Below, piece after piece: positions 1 to 13,291 of a stretch of 64,000 bases of DNA. The notes beneath the pieces are model-generated. The model saw only the letters and a program-made list of their open reading frames with translations, made no database searches and had not been told where the DNA came from. The first letter of the stretch is position 1. Each line of letters begins with the position of its first letter. The stretch is taken from contig NC_081408.1 in the NCBI RefSeq assembly GCF_030272615.1, positions 342,938,254 to 343,002,253 of the forward strand, written 5' to 3'. This stretch comes from Cryptomeria japonica (taxonomy: Eukaryota > Streptophyta > Pinopsida > Cupressales > Cupressaceae). The translations under genes and the position numbers were made by a program.

Positions 1-489
1 GCTTGATGAAAGTGGTGACTCCCCCATCATAGGGATCATCTATTTGTTATGCTCATGCAAGACTTAGTATATCACATCCTTACCTGCCATGACAGGATTC
101 ATAAGGTATGTAGTACCGAAGTCGAAGAAATATCAAGATGTGGGCTAAATTTATCGCAACTGGCCATTTAACCTTAGGGATACAAAGTCTTTGAAGTGTT
201 TTTATTTTAGTCAAGACCAAGTACAAATTGAGCCGACTTTAGGCTTTGGAAATAAAAACACCTAAAATACATTTAAAGGAAAGGGTCATAAAAAGTCTAA
301 GGATTGGGTTGATCTAGACCAATACTCATTTGTGCCTTTTAGGCAACATTCTTGTGTTTGTGTGCTTGCTTTGTTTTCTTGTCAAAGAAACATCATAAAA
401 TCCAAAAATTAAAACAAGTATTCATCCAACCAAACATTTTTTTTCAAAACAACCAAAAAGATCAAAAACAAAGAAAAGTATCAAACTTT
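1..489 (+). other. copy A leader, 3' part
   Basis: Non-coding leader upstream of ORF1. It matches the reverse strand near 38455-38950 in copy B and 46670-47173 in copy C. No tRNA, terminator or promoter is recognisable. A reading frame is open from about 352, but it begins with TTG and not ATG, so I treat 352-489 as leader. Confidence 0.7.
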
Positions 490-873
490 ATGACCATTCT
501 TCACATCTTGAGAAAGAAGAATCGTCATCAAAACATCAACTTGAAAAGAAGACCATTGAGATCAAAGGCTTTGATCAAAAGGAGGAAATTTTTCTATCTA
601 AATAGACAAATCTTTGTCTCTCATACAGTTTTTCTACGTCACATGCATCTCTACCTTCAAGGAAAATCAAACGAATTTGATTCAGAGTCATTAAAACGCA
701 GAGCTTTTATGCAATATAGAGCTTTGAGTTATCACAAAAACCAAGGAGGCAAGATCAATCCCAACTTCTTCCCAAACATTTGTATCACATACAACGTAGC
801 TCGAGAAATGCCACCAACACCTGAAAGGGAAGAGGTAGAATTTGTTCCATTTGTGACACAAAGATTTTATTGA
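490..873 (+). CDS. ORF1, conserved 127-codon ORF upstream of gag (copy A)
   Basis: An ATG-initiated frame of 127 codons with no internal stop. It begins MTILHILRKK and ends near EEVEFVPFVTQRFY. It is very basic in the first half (many K/R, with RRP and KRR clusters) and has a YRALSYHKNQGGK stretch in the middle. I see no membrane segment or known domain. An ORF of exactly the same length occurs in copy B (38071-38454), and a frameshifted one in copy C. Ogre-type elements are known to carry an ORF1 before gag, so position suggests an equivalent, but I see no motif that proves homology. It remains open here while the neighbouring gag has several stops. Function unknown. Confidence 0.6.
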   Translation: MTILHILRKKNRHQNINLKRRPLRSKALIKRRKFFYLNRQIFVSHTVFLRHMHLYLQGKSNEFDSESLKRRAFMQYRALSYHKNQGGKINPNFFPNICITYNVAREMPPTPEREEVEFVPFVTQRFY

Positions 874-1294
874 AGTTAAAACATCTCATCCATTCCCACA
901 TTCACTTCATCATCAATCCGTTTCAACTCTCAAAACATTAAGAGGTTCTTGTCCTAAGTTCTCTTTTGGATATTGCTTGAATCAAACACAAAACATCACC
1001 TTTTAGATTGTTTCTACATCTAGGATAAGATCATCCTAAGAGACATATCTATGTAGGTTAAAACTAGTTTATGAGTGAATCCTCTCATTACTAGGTAGTT
1101 AAGTCTGTAACACATCTCAGATTTCTCTAAACCTTATCAAACACAACAAGCAATTCAACGAAGAAAACTTTTGTAATATCTACCTTTAAGTGCTAGAGAT
1201 CCACATGCAAAACAACACACCAACCATCGATCTTTCATTTCATCAAAAACTCATCATCATTTTCACCCAACTTCAACAAAAACTCATAAGCAAA
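874..1294 (+). other. spacer between ORF1 and gag (copy A)
   Basis: About 420 bp of AT-rich non-coding sequence, conserved in copies B (reverse) and C. It probably forms part of the polyprotein leader. No splice sites or regulatory motifs can be assigned with confidence. Confidence 0.5.
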
Positions 1295-3055
1295 ATGGCT
1301 CATACCCGATCACAGTCAAGGCAATGAGAAATAGAAATTGAAGAAGAAGAGGAGGAAAATATCAATGAATTTCAAGAAGCACTTGGAGGAAATGCTAATG
1401 ACGAGAACCCAAGTACTCCTACTCTAGCAACAATAGAAAGGGCTCAGCACAACCCTCTCTTTAACAGACTTTTTGACGAAATACTCAGGAGCAATGTGGA
1501 TGCTCACTTTTTAAAGCTTTCTCAAGAAGGAGCCAAACTCCCCTCTAACTTTGATCTTGCACAACTAAGACAAGCATCAGAATGACAAAGTCGCCATGAA
1601 GAAGAAAGAAATAGAGATCCTATCAGATATAACATTCCTCGAGGCAACCCACCTCCTCCTCCTCTGAATGACGTAGAGATGTTGCGGTAACAAGTGGAAA
1701 ATCTCGCCCAACAACTTCATAGTGGCGTAAATACTAATCAATTTTCACTCAATGACATTTGTCCCTATCCCTTTGATAGGAATCTTTATATACCACCTTT
1801 TTCAAGAGGGTTCGAAACACCCAAGTTTGAAAAGTATAGAGGAAAAGGAGATCCTCGCGATCATGTCAGAGAATTCCATTCAGCTCGCCTCGAAGTGGCA
1901 TATGAAGATACATACCTAATGCACCTTTTTCCCCAAAGCTTGGGAGGAACAACCACATCATGGTTTTCCTGACTACCAGGTGGCATTAGGACCTTTGAAG
2001 AGCTAGTTCAAAAGTTCTTGGTACATTACTCTCATAACATTGAACGTGATATCACCATGGCTGATCTATGTAACACTAAACAAAAACTAGGTGAACTATT
2101 CTCAATATTCCTGCAATGATGGTGTCAAATGTCTAGCAGACATTCTCTTTAGTTACCTAAACAAGAACTAGTGGAAATATTTATTTCCAACTTAAACAAA
2201 GAAATGGAATTTCACCTGGATGTCAAAGACACAAACTCTTTCAATGACATGATCACGAAAGGTTTAAAATGTGAGTGGGCTCTCATCAAGAAAGGACTTA
2301 TCAAAATCTATAATGAACCAAAGGATGGTCCTCACCCATGCTTCAATAGTGACAAACCAAGCTTCTGGAACAAAAACAAAAATGTTGTCAACGACAGGGT
2401 TGTGGATGCAAGAACTATCAAAAGTGCGCAACCTATAGTTTGATTTGCAGGACATAATCCCCCACCTCAGACTAACACAGTTGCTCCTCCAAATCAAGGC
2501 CGCATTACATCTCACGATGAACCCAGACCTCGTCAACAAAAGTGAACATACACTCCCTTAGGGGAACCCATCGAAACAGTATTACGACAACTGGTTTCTC
2601 AAAATTTGGTAACTCTACCCAAAACATCAAACTATGAACCTCAAGTCAAACCTACATGGTGGAGGGATACTAAACATTGTGATTTCCATCAAGGGAGAGG
2701 ACACAAGACAAGCAATTGTCACAGATTAAAAGATCTTATTCCAGATCTTATTGACCGAGGTGAAATCGAAATCAAAGGACATGACCCAAAGACAACAAAC
2801 AATGATCATCTGATGTTCAAAAATCCACTTCCATCACCATATCAAAGGGGTCCTTCCACTTCCAGGAGAGGCACGGATACCACTGATTACACGCAAGCCG
2901 CGTATAATTACAGTGTAAATCACCTATACAATGCCAATGAACAAATTGCAACTATAACCATAAAAAATCCCAGCTCCACTTGCAATATTGTTACATGTTG
3001 CAACAAGATTACTATAAAGGAAACTCCACAAGGCACCCCATCTATCCCAAAGTAG
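1295..3055 (+). pseudogene. gag (copy A), multiple stops
   Basis: Starts at ATG 1295 (MAHTRSQSR), the position of the MAQTRSQSR start in copy B. An acidic Glu-rich N-terminus follows, then the capsid-like Retrotrans_gag region (GDPRDHVREFHSA..., about 1840-2100) and a knuckle of form C-x2-H-x4-H-x4-C near 2680-2720 (CDFHQGRGHKTSNC). One frame runs through the whole stretch but is broken by stops, for example TGA at 1325 and 1583, TAA at 1688, TGA at 1970 and 2441, and TAG at 3053. Several sit where another copy has CGA, CAA or CAG, as expected from C-to-T decay. Gag would build the cytoplasmic particle and bind element RNA. This copy cannot make it. Confidence 0.9.
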
Positions 3056-3064
3056 TATAACCTT

Positions 3065-3931
3065 GTGGAACAATTAGACAAAATGCCTGCGCTTATATCC
3101 ATTTTAGAGCTACTGCGTCTATCTCTATCTCATAAAATAATCTTGGATCAAGCTCTCCAAGAGGCATTAGTCCCTGCAAACCTAAATACAGATCAATTCC
3201 AAGCCATGGTTGGAATTCTAAAGTCATCACCTTGTCTCACTTTTTTCGAAAGTGACAACTATTCCTTCCAGCAACCTCATAACGCTTCGCTACACATTGA
3301 AGGATTTATCAACCAGCATAGGATCAAGCGAGTCTTGATCGATAATGGAGCGGGCCTGAATATTTGTACATTGCAGTTGGTCACAGCGTTGGGATATGCC
3401 ATAGAATCAGTGGATCCCCGTAAGAAGATCACAATCAAAGCCTATGACGATGCAGAGCGTTCATCCAAAGGAGCTGTGGTACTACCAAGCCGAGTGGGCC
3501 CTATGGTGAAGCACATCATCTGTCAAGTTCTGGACCTTCCCCTGCCATATAATCTATTGTTAGGAAGACCTTGGATACATGCCATGCAAGCTGTTCCATC
3601 CACCTACCATCAATGTATCAAGTTCCCACATAACGGTGTAGAGATCACAATCTTGGGCGATGCAAATCCCTTTGCATATTGTCATAATATTAGTCATCAA
3701 CCAGAGATTACCGTTCCTAACAATAGAGAAGCCATCTCCTCCACATCATACATAAGTCTAGCCTCTCTTGCCAGTTCAAACACCACTATACCCAAGCAAG
3801 AAAATCTTAAGATGAAAATAGTGGAGGAAGGTCCTAGGGAATATAATTTGAGTCAACTCTTTTGTGTGGGAAAAATGCCCACTTGTCCTAGAACACATGG
3901 AAAACCTCAACAGTTACTCAAACACCACTGA
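3065..3931 (+). pseudogene. aspartic protease region (copy A)
   Basis: Retroviral-type protease in frame with gag. The active-site loop reads LIDNGAGLNIC with Asp at about 3341 (D-N-G instead of the usual D-T/S-G; the same loop is in copies B and C). The C-terminal LLGRPW motif lies about 70 residues later. In active relatives it would cut the Gag-Pol polyprotein. The frame ends at 3929-3931 because one base is missing near 3915 relative to copies B and C; the next domain continues in the following frame. Confidence 0.85.
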
Positions 3932-3948
3932 TCACACCAACATGTACT

Positions 3949-5214
3949 TTGACGCCTTTCATCCTTGGGAAGAGTCAAGAAGAAGAAATTAGAGATGAGG
4001 ACTTAGCGGAATGGATCTATAAAGATCCCATTACCACCGATATACCGCAAGCTACACTTCCCACAAATCAATATGGCAAAGGCGTCCTCATTTTGCAAAG
4101 AATAGGTTACAATAGTCAGAGTGCTTTGGGACCTTGCAAACAAGGAATACATGAACCACTGCTGCCGAAATTAAAGCCCAAGGATAATATAGGCCTAGGC
4201 TTTCAAAAGGAGATCTTTCCTAAGCTCAGATTCAAAGGAAAACCCAGCAAACCACTATATCAGCCTATTGCAAAGAGGACACCTTTTATTATAAAAGTCA
4301 CATCAAACACCATCGCAATTCCCCCACTGAGGCTCACAATCCCAACACAACCACCCATAATACCAATCATCCCACCAATCAAACCAGTGATCCCATCAGC
4401 AACAGCAATAACATCAATAGCACCATTAGCAGTAGCAACTATATCAGAACCCATAGCAGTATCTACAACACCAACAGTTCTAGCAGAAGCAACAGAGTCA
4501 ATACTACCAATACTCCCCGTATCGGATTCATTGATCCCCATCATCCTTCCTACAACACCGATCATTTCATCTACAAAGGTACATCAACCGATCACACCTG
4601 CAGTGTTTAACACAAAGGACATCCCAATATGGTATAGTAATCGGATGCTGGAAAGTGATTCAGAGAATGACTAACATGAATGGGAATTTGATTCCATCCA
4701 GCTTAATACTTTAGATGAGGAAGACACATCACTACCTCCAGCCTGCAAAGACATCCCTATTTATGGAGAAGCACAGATAAAAACCTCTTGGGTTCCTGAG
4801 CTAGAAACTTCTTCCATAGACCCTACGTCGCATCCTACGCCTGATTCTTATAGGGAGAGTACCATCAACGCCCTTCACCACAACGTCTTAACTCTCACTG
4901 ACACATCTAACAAACTTAACCTAATTGATGAAGTCGTGCCCATTATCCATCCTGAACTCATCGAATGGAACCAATCTAATCCCCCATGTCTTGACCTTTT
5001 CCAAAACGATGAGGCGATCATTGAATTTTTGGAACTACGAGATAACACACCAAGTGGGGATCACAAAGCTGGATTCGCCATAGAACTTAATAGCGCAACA
5101 TACTTCAGGGCAGATGCCAAACCTTTCAGCTGCAAAAATATAACAATAAAACATGGATCTTCCAGTGAAAACCACAATGTGGCACTGTTTGATTCAACAA
5201 AAGTAAAAAGATAG
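3949..5214 (+). pseudogene. G-patch domain plus Pro/Thr-rich linker (copy A)
   Basis: Continuation of the polyprotein after a frameshift. Residues at about 4072-4203 fit a G-patch: YGKG, then MGY-like RIGY, QSALG, EPLLP and the final GLGF. G-patches are short glycine-rich RNA or helicase-cofactor modules. A low-complexity linker rich in Pro, Thr, Ile and Ala follows (about 4290-4600), then an acidic stretch leading to RT. A stop at 4672-4674 and another at 5212-5214 interrupt the frame. The same G-patch position is seen in copies B and C. Confidence 0.72.
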
Positions 5215-5244
5215 ATCGTATCCAACGGTGAAAACCTCTCTGAG

Positions 5245-6342
5245 GTGCCTGAGGATGAAAGGTTTGACATCCTTCCCTATAGCACACAACAGGAACGATC
5301 AACGATTCTCATCAAGGATACAAAAGAATACAACATGGGGACTCCTGAAACTCCTCACCTCATACATCTGGCATCTCTTTTAACTTTAGAGGAACATCCC
5401 AAGTTTGTCAAATTCTTCCAGAAACACCAGATCAATTGCGCATGGTAATATGTAGACATGCCTGGTCTTGATCCATATTTAGTCATGCATCACCTCACAA
5501 TAGTAGAAGGAGCCAAACCTGTCAAGCAGAAGCTTCATAAGATGCATCCTCATATTGCAGTCCTAGTCAAAGCAGAACTTAAGAAACTTCTAGATGTTGG
5601 TTTCATTAGACCAATTGATTATGCAGATTGGATCTCCAATATTGTTCATGTCGGCAAACCAAAAGGAGGCATCCGCATTTGTACCGACTTCAAAGATCTG
5701 AATAAGGCATGTCCTAAGGATGACTTCCCCCTACCAAACATCGACATCATAGTAGACCTGACAGCAGGACATGCGATGCTTTGACTCATAGATGGCTTTT
5801 CCGGATACAATCAGATAAATATTGCACCAGAGGACCAACATAAGATATCCTTCACATGTCCATGGGGCACATACTACTGGAATGTAATGCCTTTTGGTCT
5901 AAAGAATGCAGGAGCGACCTATCAATGAGCAATGACCACCATCTTCCATGACATGATGCATACTGTGATGGAAGATTATGTTGATGACTTACTAGCAAAA
6001 TCACTCACCAGAGAAGGTCATCTTGACATGTTAGATAGAATCTTTGATAGACTGGAACAATATCATGTTCGACTCAACCCAAAGAAATGTGTCTTTGGAG
6101 TAACCTCAGGGAAGCTTCTAGGATACATTGTCTCAAGCAAAGGTATTGAGGTTGATCCAGCAAAGGTCAAAGCAATCATGGACATGACACCACCAAAGAA
6201 CATCAGCTAGCTAAGGACACTAAAAGGACGGCAACAATCCATCCAAAGATTCATTGCACAACTGGCAGATAAGTGTCACCCCTTTACACATCTGCTACAC
6301 AAAAACATCCACTTTCAGTGGGATACCAAATGCCAGCAAGCA
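5245..6342 (+). pseudogene. reverse transcriptase (copy A)
   Basis: Ty3/gypsy RT. Visible blocks are the conserved MPGLDP entry segment (5458), KGGIRICTDFKDLNKAC (fingers/palm), NVMPFGLKNAGATYQ, and the catalytic YVDD at 5977-5988, followed by HVRLNPKKCVFG and LLGYIVS. Stops break it at about 5446 (TAA), 5782 (TGA), 5926 (TGA) and 6208 (TAG), all in one frame, so the original polyprotein is easy to follow. It would copy element RNA into DNA. It is inactive here because of the stops. Confidence 0.93.
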
Positions 6343-6348
6343 TTCCAG

Positions 6349-7092
6349 ATGCTTAAAGTTTATCTCATGAATACACCATTGTTGATCCCACTAGATCCAA
6401 GAAAACCTTTGTTACTCTATATCTCAGCAACACGTACAGCATTGGGAGTGCTATTAGCTCAACACAATGCAGAAGGGAAAGAGTGCACTGTTTACTACAT
6501 CTCTTGCACATTGGTGGGCTATGAACTCAATTACACACCTATTGAGCGAGCATGCCTAGCAGTAATCTTGGTAGCAACAAAAATGAGGTACTATCTGTTA
6601 ACACACAAGGTACAGCTCATTGTGAAGATTGATCCACTCAAATACTTAATCAGTAAAGCAGCATTGACAAGCCGCTTGGCCAAATGGGTGATGATTCCAA
6701 GCAAATTTGACATCGAGTATGTGGATCGTAAAGCTATCAAAGGACAAGTTATTGTAGATCAGTTGGCCGATGCACCACTCATAGGCAATCATCCTCTCAT
6801 TTCCAATTTTCCAGATGAAGAGATATTCATGATCACAATAGCACAACCATGGAAACTATACTTTGATGGTTCGTACACTAGGCATGGCTCGGGGGCGGGC
6901 ATTCTGTTTATCACACCTCAAGGTGACAACATCCCGAAGTCTTACAGGCTCACATTTCCATGCACAAACAACATAGCAGAGTATGAGGCCTTGATCACTG
7001 GACTCAGGTTAGCCATACAATGGAAATTACAAGAACTACAAGTATATGACGACTCCCAACTGGTTATTCGACAATCAATAGATGAATATTAG
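6349..7092 (+). pseudogene. RNase H and archaeal-type RNase H (copy A)
   Basis: Two RNase H units lie in tandem. The first (to about 6790) has LLLYISATRTALGVLLAQ, where the usual first catalytic Asp is replaced, so it looks like the degenerate connection domain known in the Tat lineage. The second (from about 6847) has the full set: YFDGSY, AEYEALITG, and DSQLVIRQ with the last catalytic Asp. This dual arrangement is a lineage marker. The frame stops at 7090-7092, and a deletion of about 10 bp near 7240 shifts the downstream frame. Confidence 0.88.
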
Positions 7093-7253
7093 ACCAAGGA
7101 TGATAAACTAATGCCATACAAGCAAATGGTGGACAAATTAAAGGCAACATTTACTACTATCACCTTTGAGCAAATACCAAGAGATCAGAATCGAGCTGTT
7201 GATGCTATGGCTACCATTGCATCTCTCTTAGATCTTCCACACACTACGAGTTC

Positions 7254-8589
7254 TTGGTAGAACAGCTTTGGATCTCCTCTTATGATATCCCCGAATCCGA
7301 GATGATATGTCGCCTAATCGGTTTTGAATCCCCATGGTACGGTGAGTTCTACACCTATCTCCGCGATCACACCCTTCCTCCTAACCAATCTAATAACCAA
7401 CGTAAAACCTTCATTTGCCAAACTACTCGATATACCATTATCGTTGAAACCCTATACCGACGTAGTCTTGATGGTACTCTCCTTTGATGTCTAGAACATG
7501 ATGAGATAACAAAGGCCTTGGAAGAGGTACATGAAGGAATTTGTGGAACTCATGCAAGTGGTCCGTCACTAGCCAAGAAACTCTTGCGCACTGGATACTA
7601 TTGGCCATCCATGGAAAAAGACTCCTACTACTTTGTCAGAAAGTGCAAGAAATGCCAAGTTCATGGAGACCTAATACATGCACCAGCACAGGAATTGCAA
7701 CCAATCACAACACCATGGCCCTTTTGTCAATGGGGTCTTCACCTTGTGGGTAAAATCCATCCATCTTCATCCAATGGCCATAAATTCATTATTACCGCCA
7801 CCGAATATTTCACAAAGTGGATTGAAGCTGTTCCACTTACCCAAGTTACTGGCAAGTAGATCGCCTCATTCATCCTCAATTACATCATCTGTTGGTATGG
7901 TGTACCCATGCCTATCATCATAGATAACGATCTTCCTTTTAAAAATCAGGATGTCCATGAACTCTATGAGAAATTTCACATCCAACACTGCTTTTCCACT
8001 CCCTATTACCCGCAAGGCAATGGTCAGGCCGAAGCATCAAACAAGAACATATTAAGAATCCTAAAGAAGACAGTCAATGATGTCGATCATGATTGGCATG
8101 TTCAATTGAATCCAGCACTATGGGCATATCAAACTAGCATTCGCACCCCTACAGGTGCAACTCCCTACTCATTGGTCTATGGTGCAGAAGCTATTTTACC
8201 TATTGAGGTCGAGATACCATCACTACAGGTTTCCTTGTACAATCTCATCGATGATGAAGCATACAGAGTATCCCGTCTCCAAGACTTAGAGCTACTTGAT
8301 GAAAAATGACAAGCTGCATACAATCACCTTAAAGCCTATCAGCAGCGCATGAGCAGAAGCTATAATCATCGAGTTAGACCTAGTACATTCAAGGTAGGTG
8401 ATTTTGTTCTTTGAGAAAATCCTCATAACCAACCCAACCGAGAACATCAAGGAAAGTTTGAATCAAATTGGTTGGGTCCATATGTTGTCACCGTTGTATT
8501 TGGGTCCGAGGCATATCAGTTGGCTACTTCAAAGGAGAACCACTAGCAGATCCGATCAACAACATGCACCTTAAACGGTTTTATACATA
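7254..8589 (+). pseudogene. integrase (copy A)
   Basis: Retroviral-type integrase in order: H-H-C-C zinc module (EVHEGICGTH ... CKKCQVHG, about 7520-7670), catalytic core, then a GPY-type C-terminal module ending in HLKRFYT. The first catalytic Asp is changed to His (GLHLVGK, where copies B and C have GLDLVGK). The second Asp and the final Glu (GQAEASNKN) remain. Stops occur near 7485, 7857 and 8307, and one base is missing near 8530. No chromodomain follows, as expected for Tat/Athila relatives. Confidence 0.9.
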
Positions 8590-11284
8590 AGCTGCATAGA
8601 GCATCAGGCTCCCATATATACTGGCAAAAATACCAAAAACATCCAGATAAATGACCTAAGAAAATACAAAAACATCAAAATAGTAAAGAAAAATCATGCA
8701 TCCAAATGGTGAACAACCACTCCGGTGGCACCTTGGGTATGTACGATGGTGAAAACCTGGCAAACAGGTGCCACTCATAATGGCTATAGCTCCATTGTCT
8801 TTCAGACTTGTTGCGATCACATCCACTACATACAAACATCCATCCACCCACACTAGGGCTTGTTATTGATCTACAATAAAAAACAATACTCCATGCGTCT
8901 TGCATCTTGCTTTTTCATAGTCATGTCTAAACTGGGGGCAATGCCCTTAACCTATTTGATGGAAGTGGATACTACATTGTTTTGTGATTCATGATGTTCT
9001 TCATTCAAAACTATCTCACAAAATACCAAAAACATTGAAAACAACAATCAAAATCCAAAAACATTGGAAAACAATCACAAAATACCAAAAACATTGAAAA
9101 CAATCACCAAATACCAAAAACATTGAAAACAACAATCAAAATACCAAAAACAATTGAAAACAATCACAAAAATCCAAAAACATGATAAAACATCAAAAAA
9201 TAATCAAAAACATGGCAACAACCTGTACATACTCGTCCGAGCGGATACCAAACAACATTGCGACATACTCCAAACAAATGACCACTTATCAATCGACCAA
9301 ACAATCAACATCAACAATCAGACTGTCTTCAACAAGGATGCATCCTTCCTTACCAAATCAAAGACAAGATGACATTTTCTTTGACAAGAAAATTTTGTTT
9401 AAGCTATCAAATACTTGGTTGATTTGTGGGTTATTTATATCAGGATCTTACAACATTGTTTGTGTATCTTCGATGCTTTATTCGAATGAAGTTCTGGGGC
9501 ATGTCCTAATGGTGTCTACATGGGAAGTTCACTAAGCTACATGATCTTACACAAAATGCAGTCATAGATCATTACGGCTTGCTGACTACAATGTATACCT
9601 CGACCATATGAGCATGAACCATTACCAAGGATCCATATTCTTTATGAATATATTGTTTTGATTGCAGGATCAATGCTCCTTCTTTGGTTCCTCCTCATCC
9701 AATTTGGATAAAGGTTTTTGTCTCTTATTAAGGTGTGAACTTGTCTCAAGATATGAATAGCCCAAGATCAAGGAGGACGATCCAAGTCATGCATGAATAG
9801 AGATAATCCTTGTCTGTTCCACAAGCAATACTCTGGTCAACTTGACCCATTATATCAAGTTGTTTTTATTAACTTGCTATATCAAATCCATGTAAGAAAT
9901 ACTCTGGTCATCTTGAATCATTATGTCAAGATGCTTGTATTTTCTTACGACATTTTAAAGCTTGATGATGAAAAATAAAGCACTATGGATCGTCATTTCA
10001 TCTCATTTGTTTATATGTTGCATTCTGTTGCATATCGCCCATCCATTCACTCATTCATATGTATGATTTGTATGCAAATATGAACAAAGTTAAAATGCAC
10101 AGTTCTGTGACAATTGAGTTGGTCTTGGATACCATCGTGATCGAGTACTCTGATACATCATCAATGCATAATGCAAAGCCTAAAACACCTTGCATTCATC
10201 ATGATCATATCATCATCATCATCATTACATTTAGTCGCATTTTGCATCAAGTACATTTCATATTGTTTTAGTTATTTAAAAAGCATATAGTTCATTATCA
10301 TTTATTAAACATTAGTCTTCTTATATCATCTCATCATTGCATAATGTTTAGATTCATACATATAAAACCATTTGTCCTTGGTTGTATTAGCCATTTATTA
10401 TGCATACATTTAGTGTCAGTTATCCATTATCATATTATCATCCTTTATTATCCTTTTATCATTGCATACATTCATTTATCTATTCATTAGTTAAAAAGTA
10501 CATTCATTCATCCATTATTAAGTGTCTTATTATGCTCATTGTAAGATTCATTTACATTGCATTCATTATCCTTTTTTAATTGCATTAAGGTGCAGTTATT
10601 AAATCATAAGTTGCATTATCATCACATTATCATTTTACTTAATCATATTTAGGACATTTAGAATCATAAAACCATTTGTCTCAAACATTGGTTCATACCA
10701 TTTTATATTTACATTATACATATGCATTCATTTAGACATCATCATATAAACATTTGTACTTTACATTTGTTTATCCATATTACATTAATCCAAAACACCA
10801 TCTAGATGCATCTACATACATAGAATCATTCATTTAAAACATTGCATTAACATCATTGCATATCATTATCTCATCGTTATATCAACATGAAGCACAAAAT
10901 CATGTCCATATCATCATAAGCATACATCATCATCATGGCATTACATACATAAAGCAATTCATCAAACAAAACATGCACACATGTATAAACCTGCATTCAT
11001 ATGTCAGTATCCAACATCATAAATCATCATAAAACATGCATATAGGAATCATCTCATAAATGCATACATATACACATATCCATCTAAGCATAAACTCATA
11101 AAATCACCATCCTGCATAACATCCATACATATCAAATGCATATCATCAAAATATGGGATCTCCTCATATATATCATCTCATGTATCAGAGTACAATGAAG
11201 TCTACAAAAATCGGCTACCAAGAGCCATCCAAGATACAGTCCAAAAAATAACAATGATAAAATACATGTATGCAAAATGCTCTC
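8590..11284 (+). other. AT-rich spacer between pol and antisense ORF (copy A)
   Basis: About 2.7 kb with no credible gene. At 9000-9200 there is a degenerate short tandem repeat built from ccaaaaacattgaaaacaat. From 10000 on the sequence is dominated by CATT/ATCATT-type simple sequence. Blocks at 9360-9720 are conserved in copies B and C. No RNA gene was recognised. Confidence 0.7.
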
Positions 11285-13291
11285 TCAGATGCCACTCTGA
11301 CTAGATGCTGCACCACCATCACCACCTGCTCCACCACTAGTCCCCGCACCATCTGATCTATCTCTCTGTGGAGGCCCCATCAAACCCCCACTAGCTCCTA
11401 CACCACTTGACACCTCTCTCTATCGTGGACCCACCACACCCCCACTGCTCTGCATCCTTTGAGATCGCTCTGATCTGGCCTGTCGCATCTGTGAATAGCT
11501 CAGTGCTTGCTGACTAGTTGGCACCACCTGCTCATATAGAACACGCCAATAATCAACCTCTCCACCTACTCTCCGTACCTCCCTCGCCAATGCCTCCACA
11601 GATAGCCCCTGTCCCTGTACTCCCTCCAAAACCCTCATTCTCTCTGACAACTAGACCACCCTGTCAATGGCCTGATCTCTCTCCCGTAGCACTACAGTCA
11701 GCTTTGACTCTTGTGCAAATAGTTGCACATCTCTCGCTGCAACCTCCGCCTCTAGATCCTCCACCTGTGTCTCGACTATTGTCAATAAAGTATGCAAATG
11801 TGCTAGCATATGCTCTCGAGGATCACCACCCCCTGTCATTCCCTCCCCTGTCTCCATAGGTGCCTCTCTAGTGGCTCCCTCCCCTCTATCCATCAGTATC
11901 TCCCTCTCCATACTTCGGCCACCTAATCTGACTCCGCCCGGCACCAACGCTCCTTGTGATATCCGCAATGGCAATCTGCCTCTCCCTCTCTGCTAGATCC
12001 GACCACCTAAGCCACCTCCTCCACCACCTCCACCCTCTCCTCCTCCTCCATCACCACCATCCCCCCTCCCTTGTCCACCTATCATCGGTCCTCAACCTCC
12101 TCCCCTCCTCCGTCTCCATCCCCTCTCCTCCTCAAAATCAGGAATAGGCTCTACTAGATCTGATATCCACAGAATCGAGTGAGCCGCCATATACTGCGTA
12201 TACTCCTCCGACACCCCTACATCTACCCCCCTCGGTCGTATATCCCATGGCCTCGCCTGAAGCATCTGAAACTCCACCAATGCCTGATCATATGGAAGTA
12301 CTGGCCCCCATGCATATCTCTCTCGGACCACTCTAGCGCACTCTTCTGATCCCCTAGGTAATCCCTGCTGCCGTCCAAACTGCCTCATAACCCTGTCAGG
12401 CACCTGTCTCTCTACATCGTAGGATGTCCTCCCAATGAGGAATCAGGTCATAAATACATACGACAAGGCCTCTGCATCATCCTCCCAAGGATCACACTCC
12501 AGATAGGGTCTCCAAATCACTGCATCAAGATCATCTAGTGCCCGCCACCACCACTCTAACTTCCCCGGGTGGGGATGACTCATCATGTCACTGTACATGA
12601 ACATATAGGGCTGATCAACTGCCCGAAATCTTAGACTCACTGGTCACGTCACTGGTAAGTGCTCCCATGCCCAAATATGCAACAACGTCACTCCCATTGC
12701 CAAGGAGCCTCTCCCATGGTACACTACCTCATGAAGCTCCTAATACATGTGCGCTAACACACACAGTCCCCAGGCAAATCGGGTACCCTCTGTCATCATC
12801 TGTTCTATCACCTATCCCCACCCAACAGCCAAACCATGCGATCGCCTATCAGGACACAGTAGCCCTCTCACGATCCCAGATAAAACTGTTGGTAATGGCT
12901 CGTACAATGTCGCAATGTCCTCCTAGGCTATTGAGTCATCATCAATGAGCACGTCCTCATCGAAGAATCGTTGCACCACTAGAGTCCCCCATGCTTTGTC
13001 ATATGTGACTAGCTCACCCCGAATGGGAATATGAAGGACGTGCCACACATCCTCCAATGTCACCGTCATCTCCCCCTGTGCTAGGTGAAATGTGCACGTC
13101 TCACTGTGCCAGCGCTCTACTAAATCTGTAATCAAACCGTGATTCATCCGAATCACAAGCATATGCATCACATCATACAACTCAGTCGCTGCAATGCAAT
13201 CAATCTCAGCCTCTGTCAGCCGATCTCGTAACCCTTTTGTCGTTGGATGTCTCTTGCGTAACTGTAACACGCGTATATCCTCCTACACACG
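11285..13291 (-). pseudogene. antisense plant-mobile-domain ORF (copy A)
   Basis: Opposite in direction to Gag-Pol. The N-terminal part (13270 to 12923) has the plant mobile domain signature: LRDRLTEAEIDCIAATELYDV, HGLITDLVERWHSETCTFHL and GEMTVTLEDVWHVL. Downstream blocks (FMYSDMM, LEWWWRALDDLDAVIW, RVMRQFGRQQGLP, YAWGPVLPYDQA) continue the same protein, then a Glu/Arg-rich stretch and a coiled-coil-like tail (VEDLEAEVAARDVQLFA). Frameshifts and stops, including TGA at 12443-12445, break it. The likely natural end is the TGA at 11285. PMD proteins occur both as host genes and as cargo of Ty3/gypsy and MULE elements; their molecular role is unclear. Confidence 0.82.
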
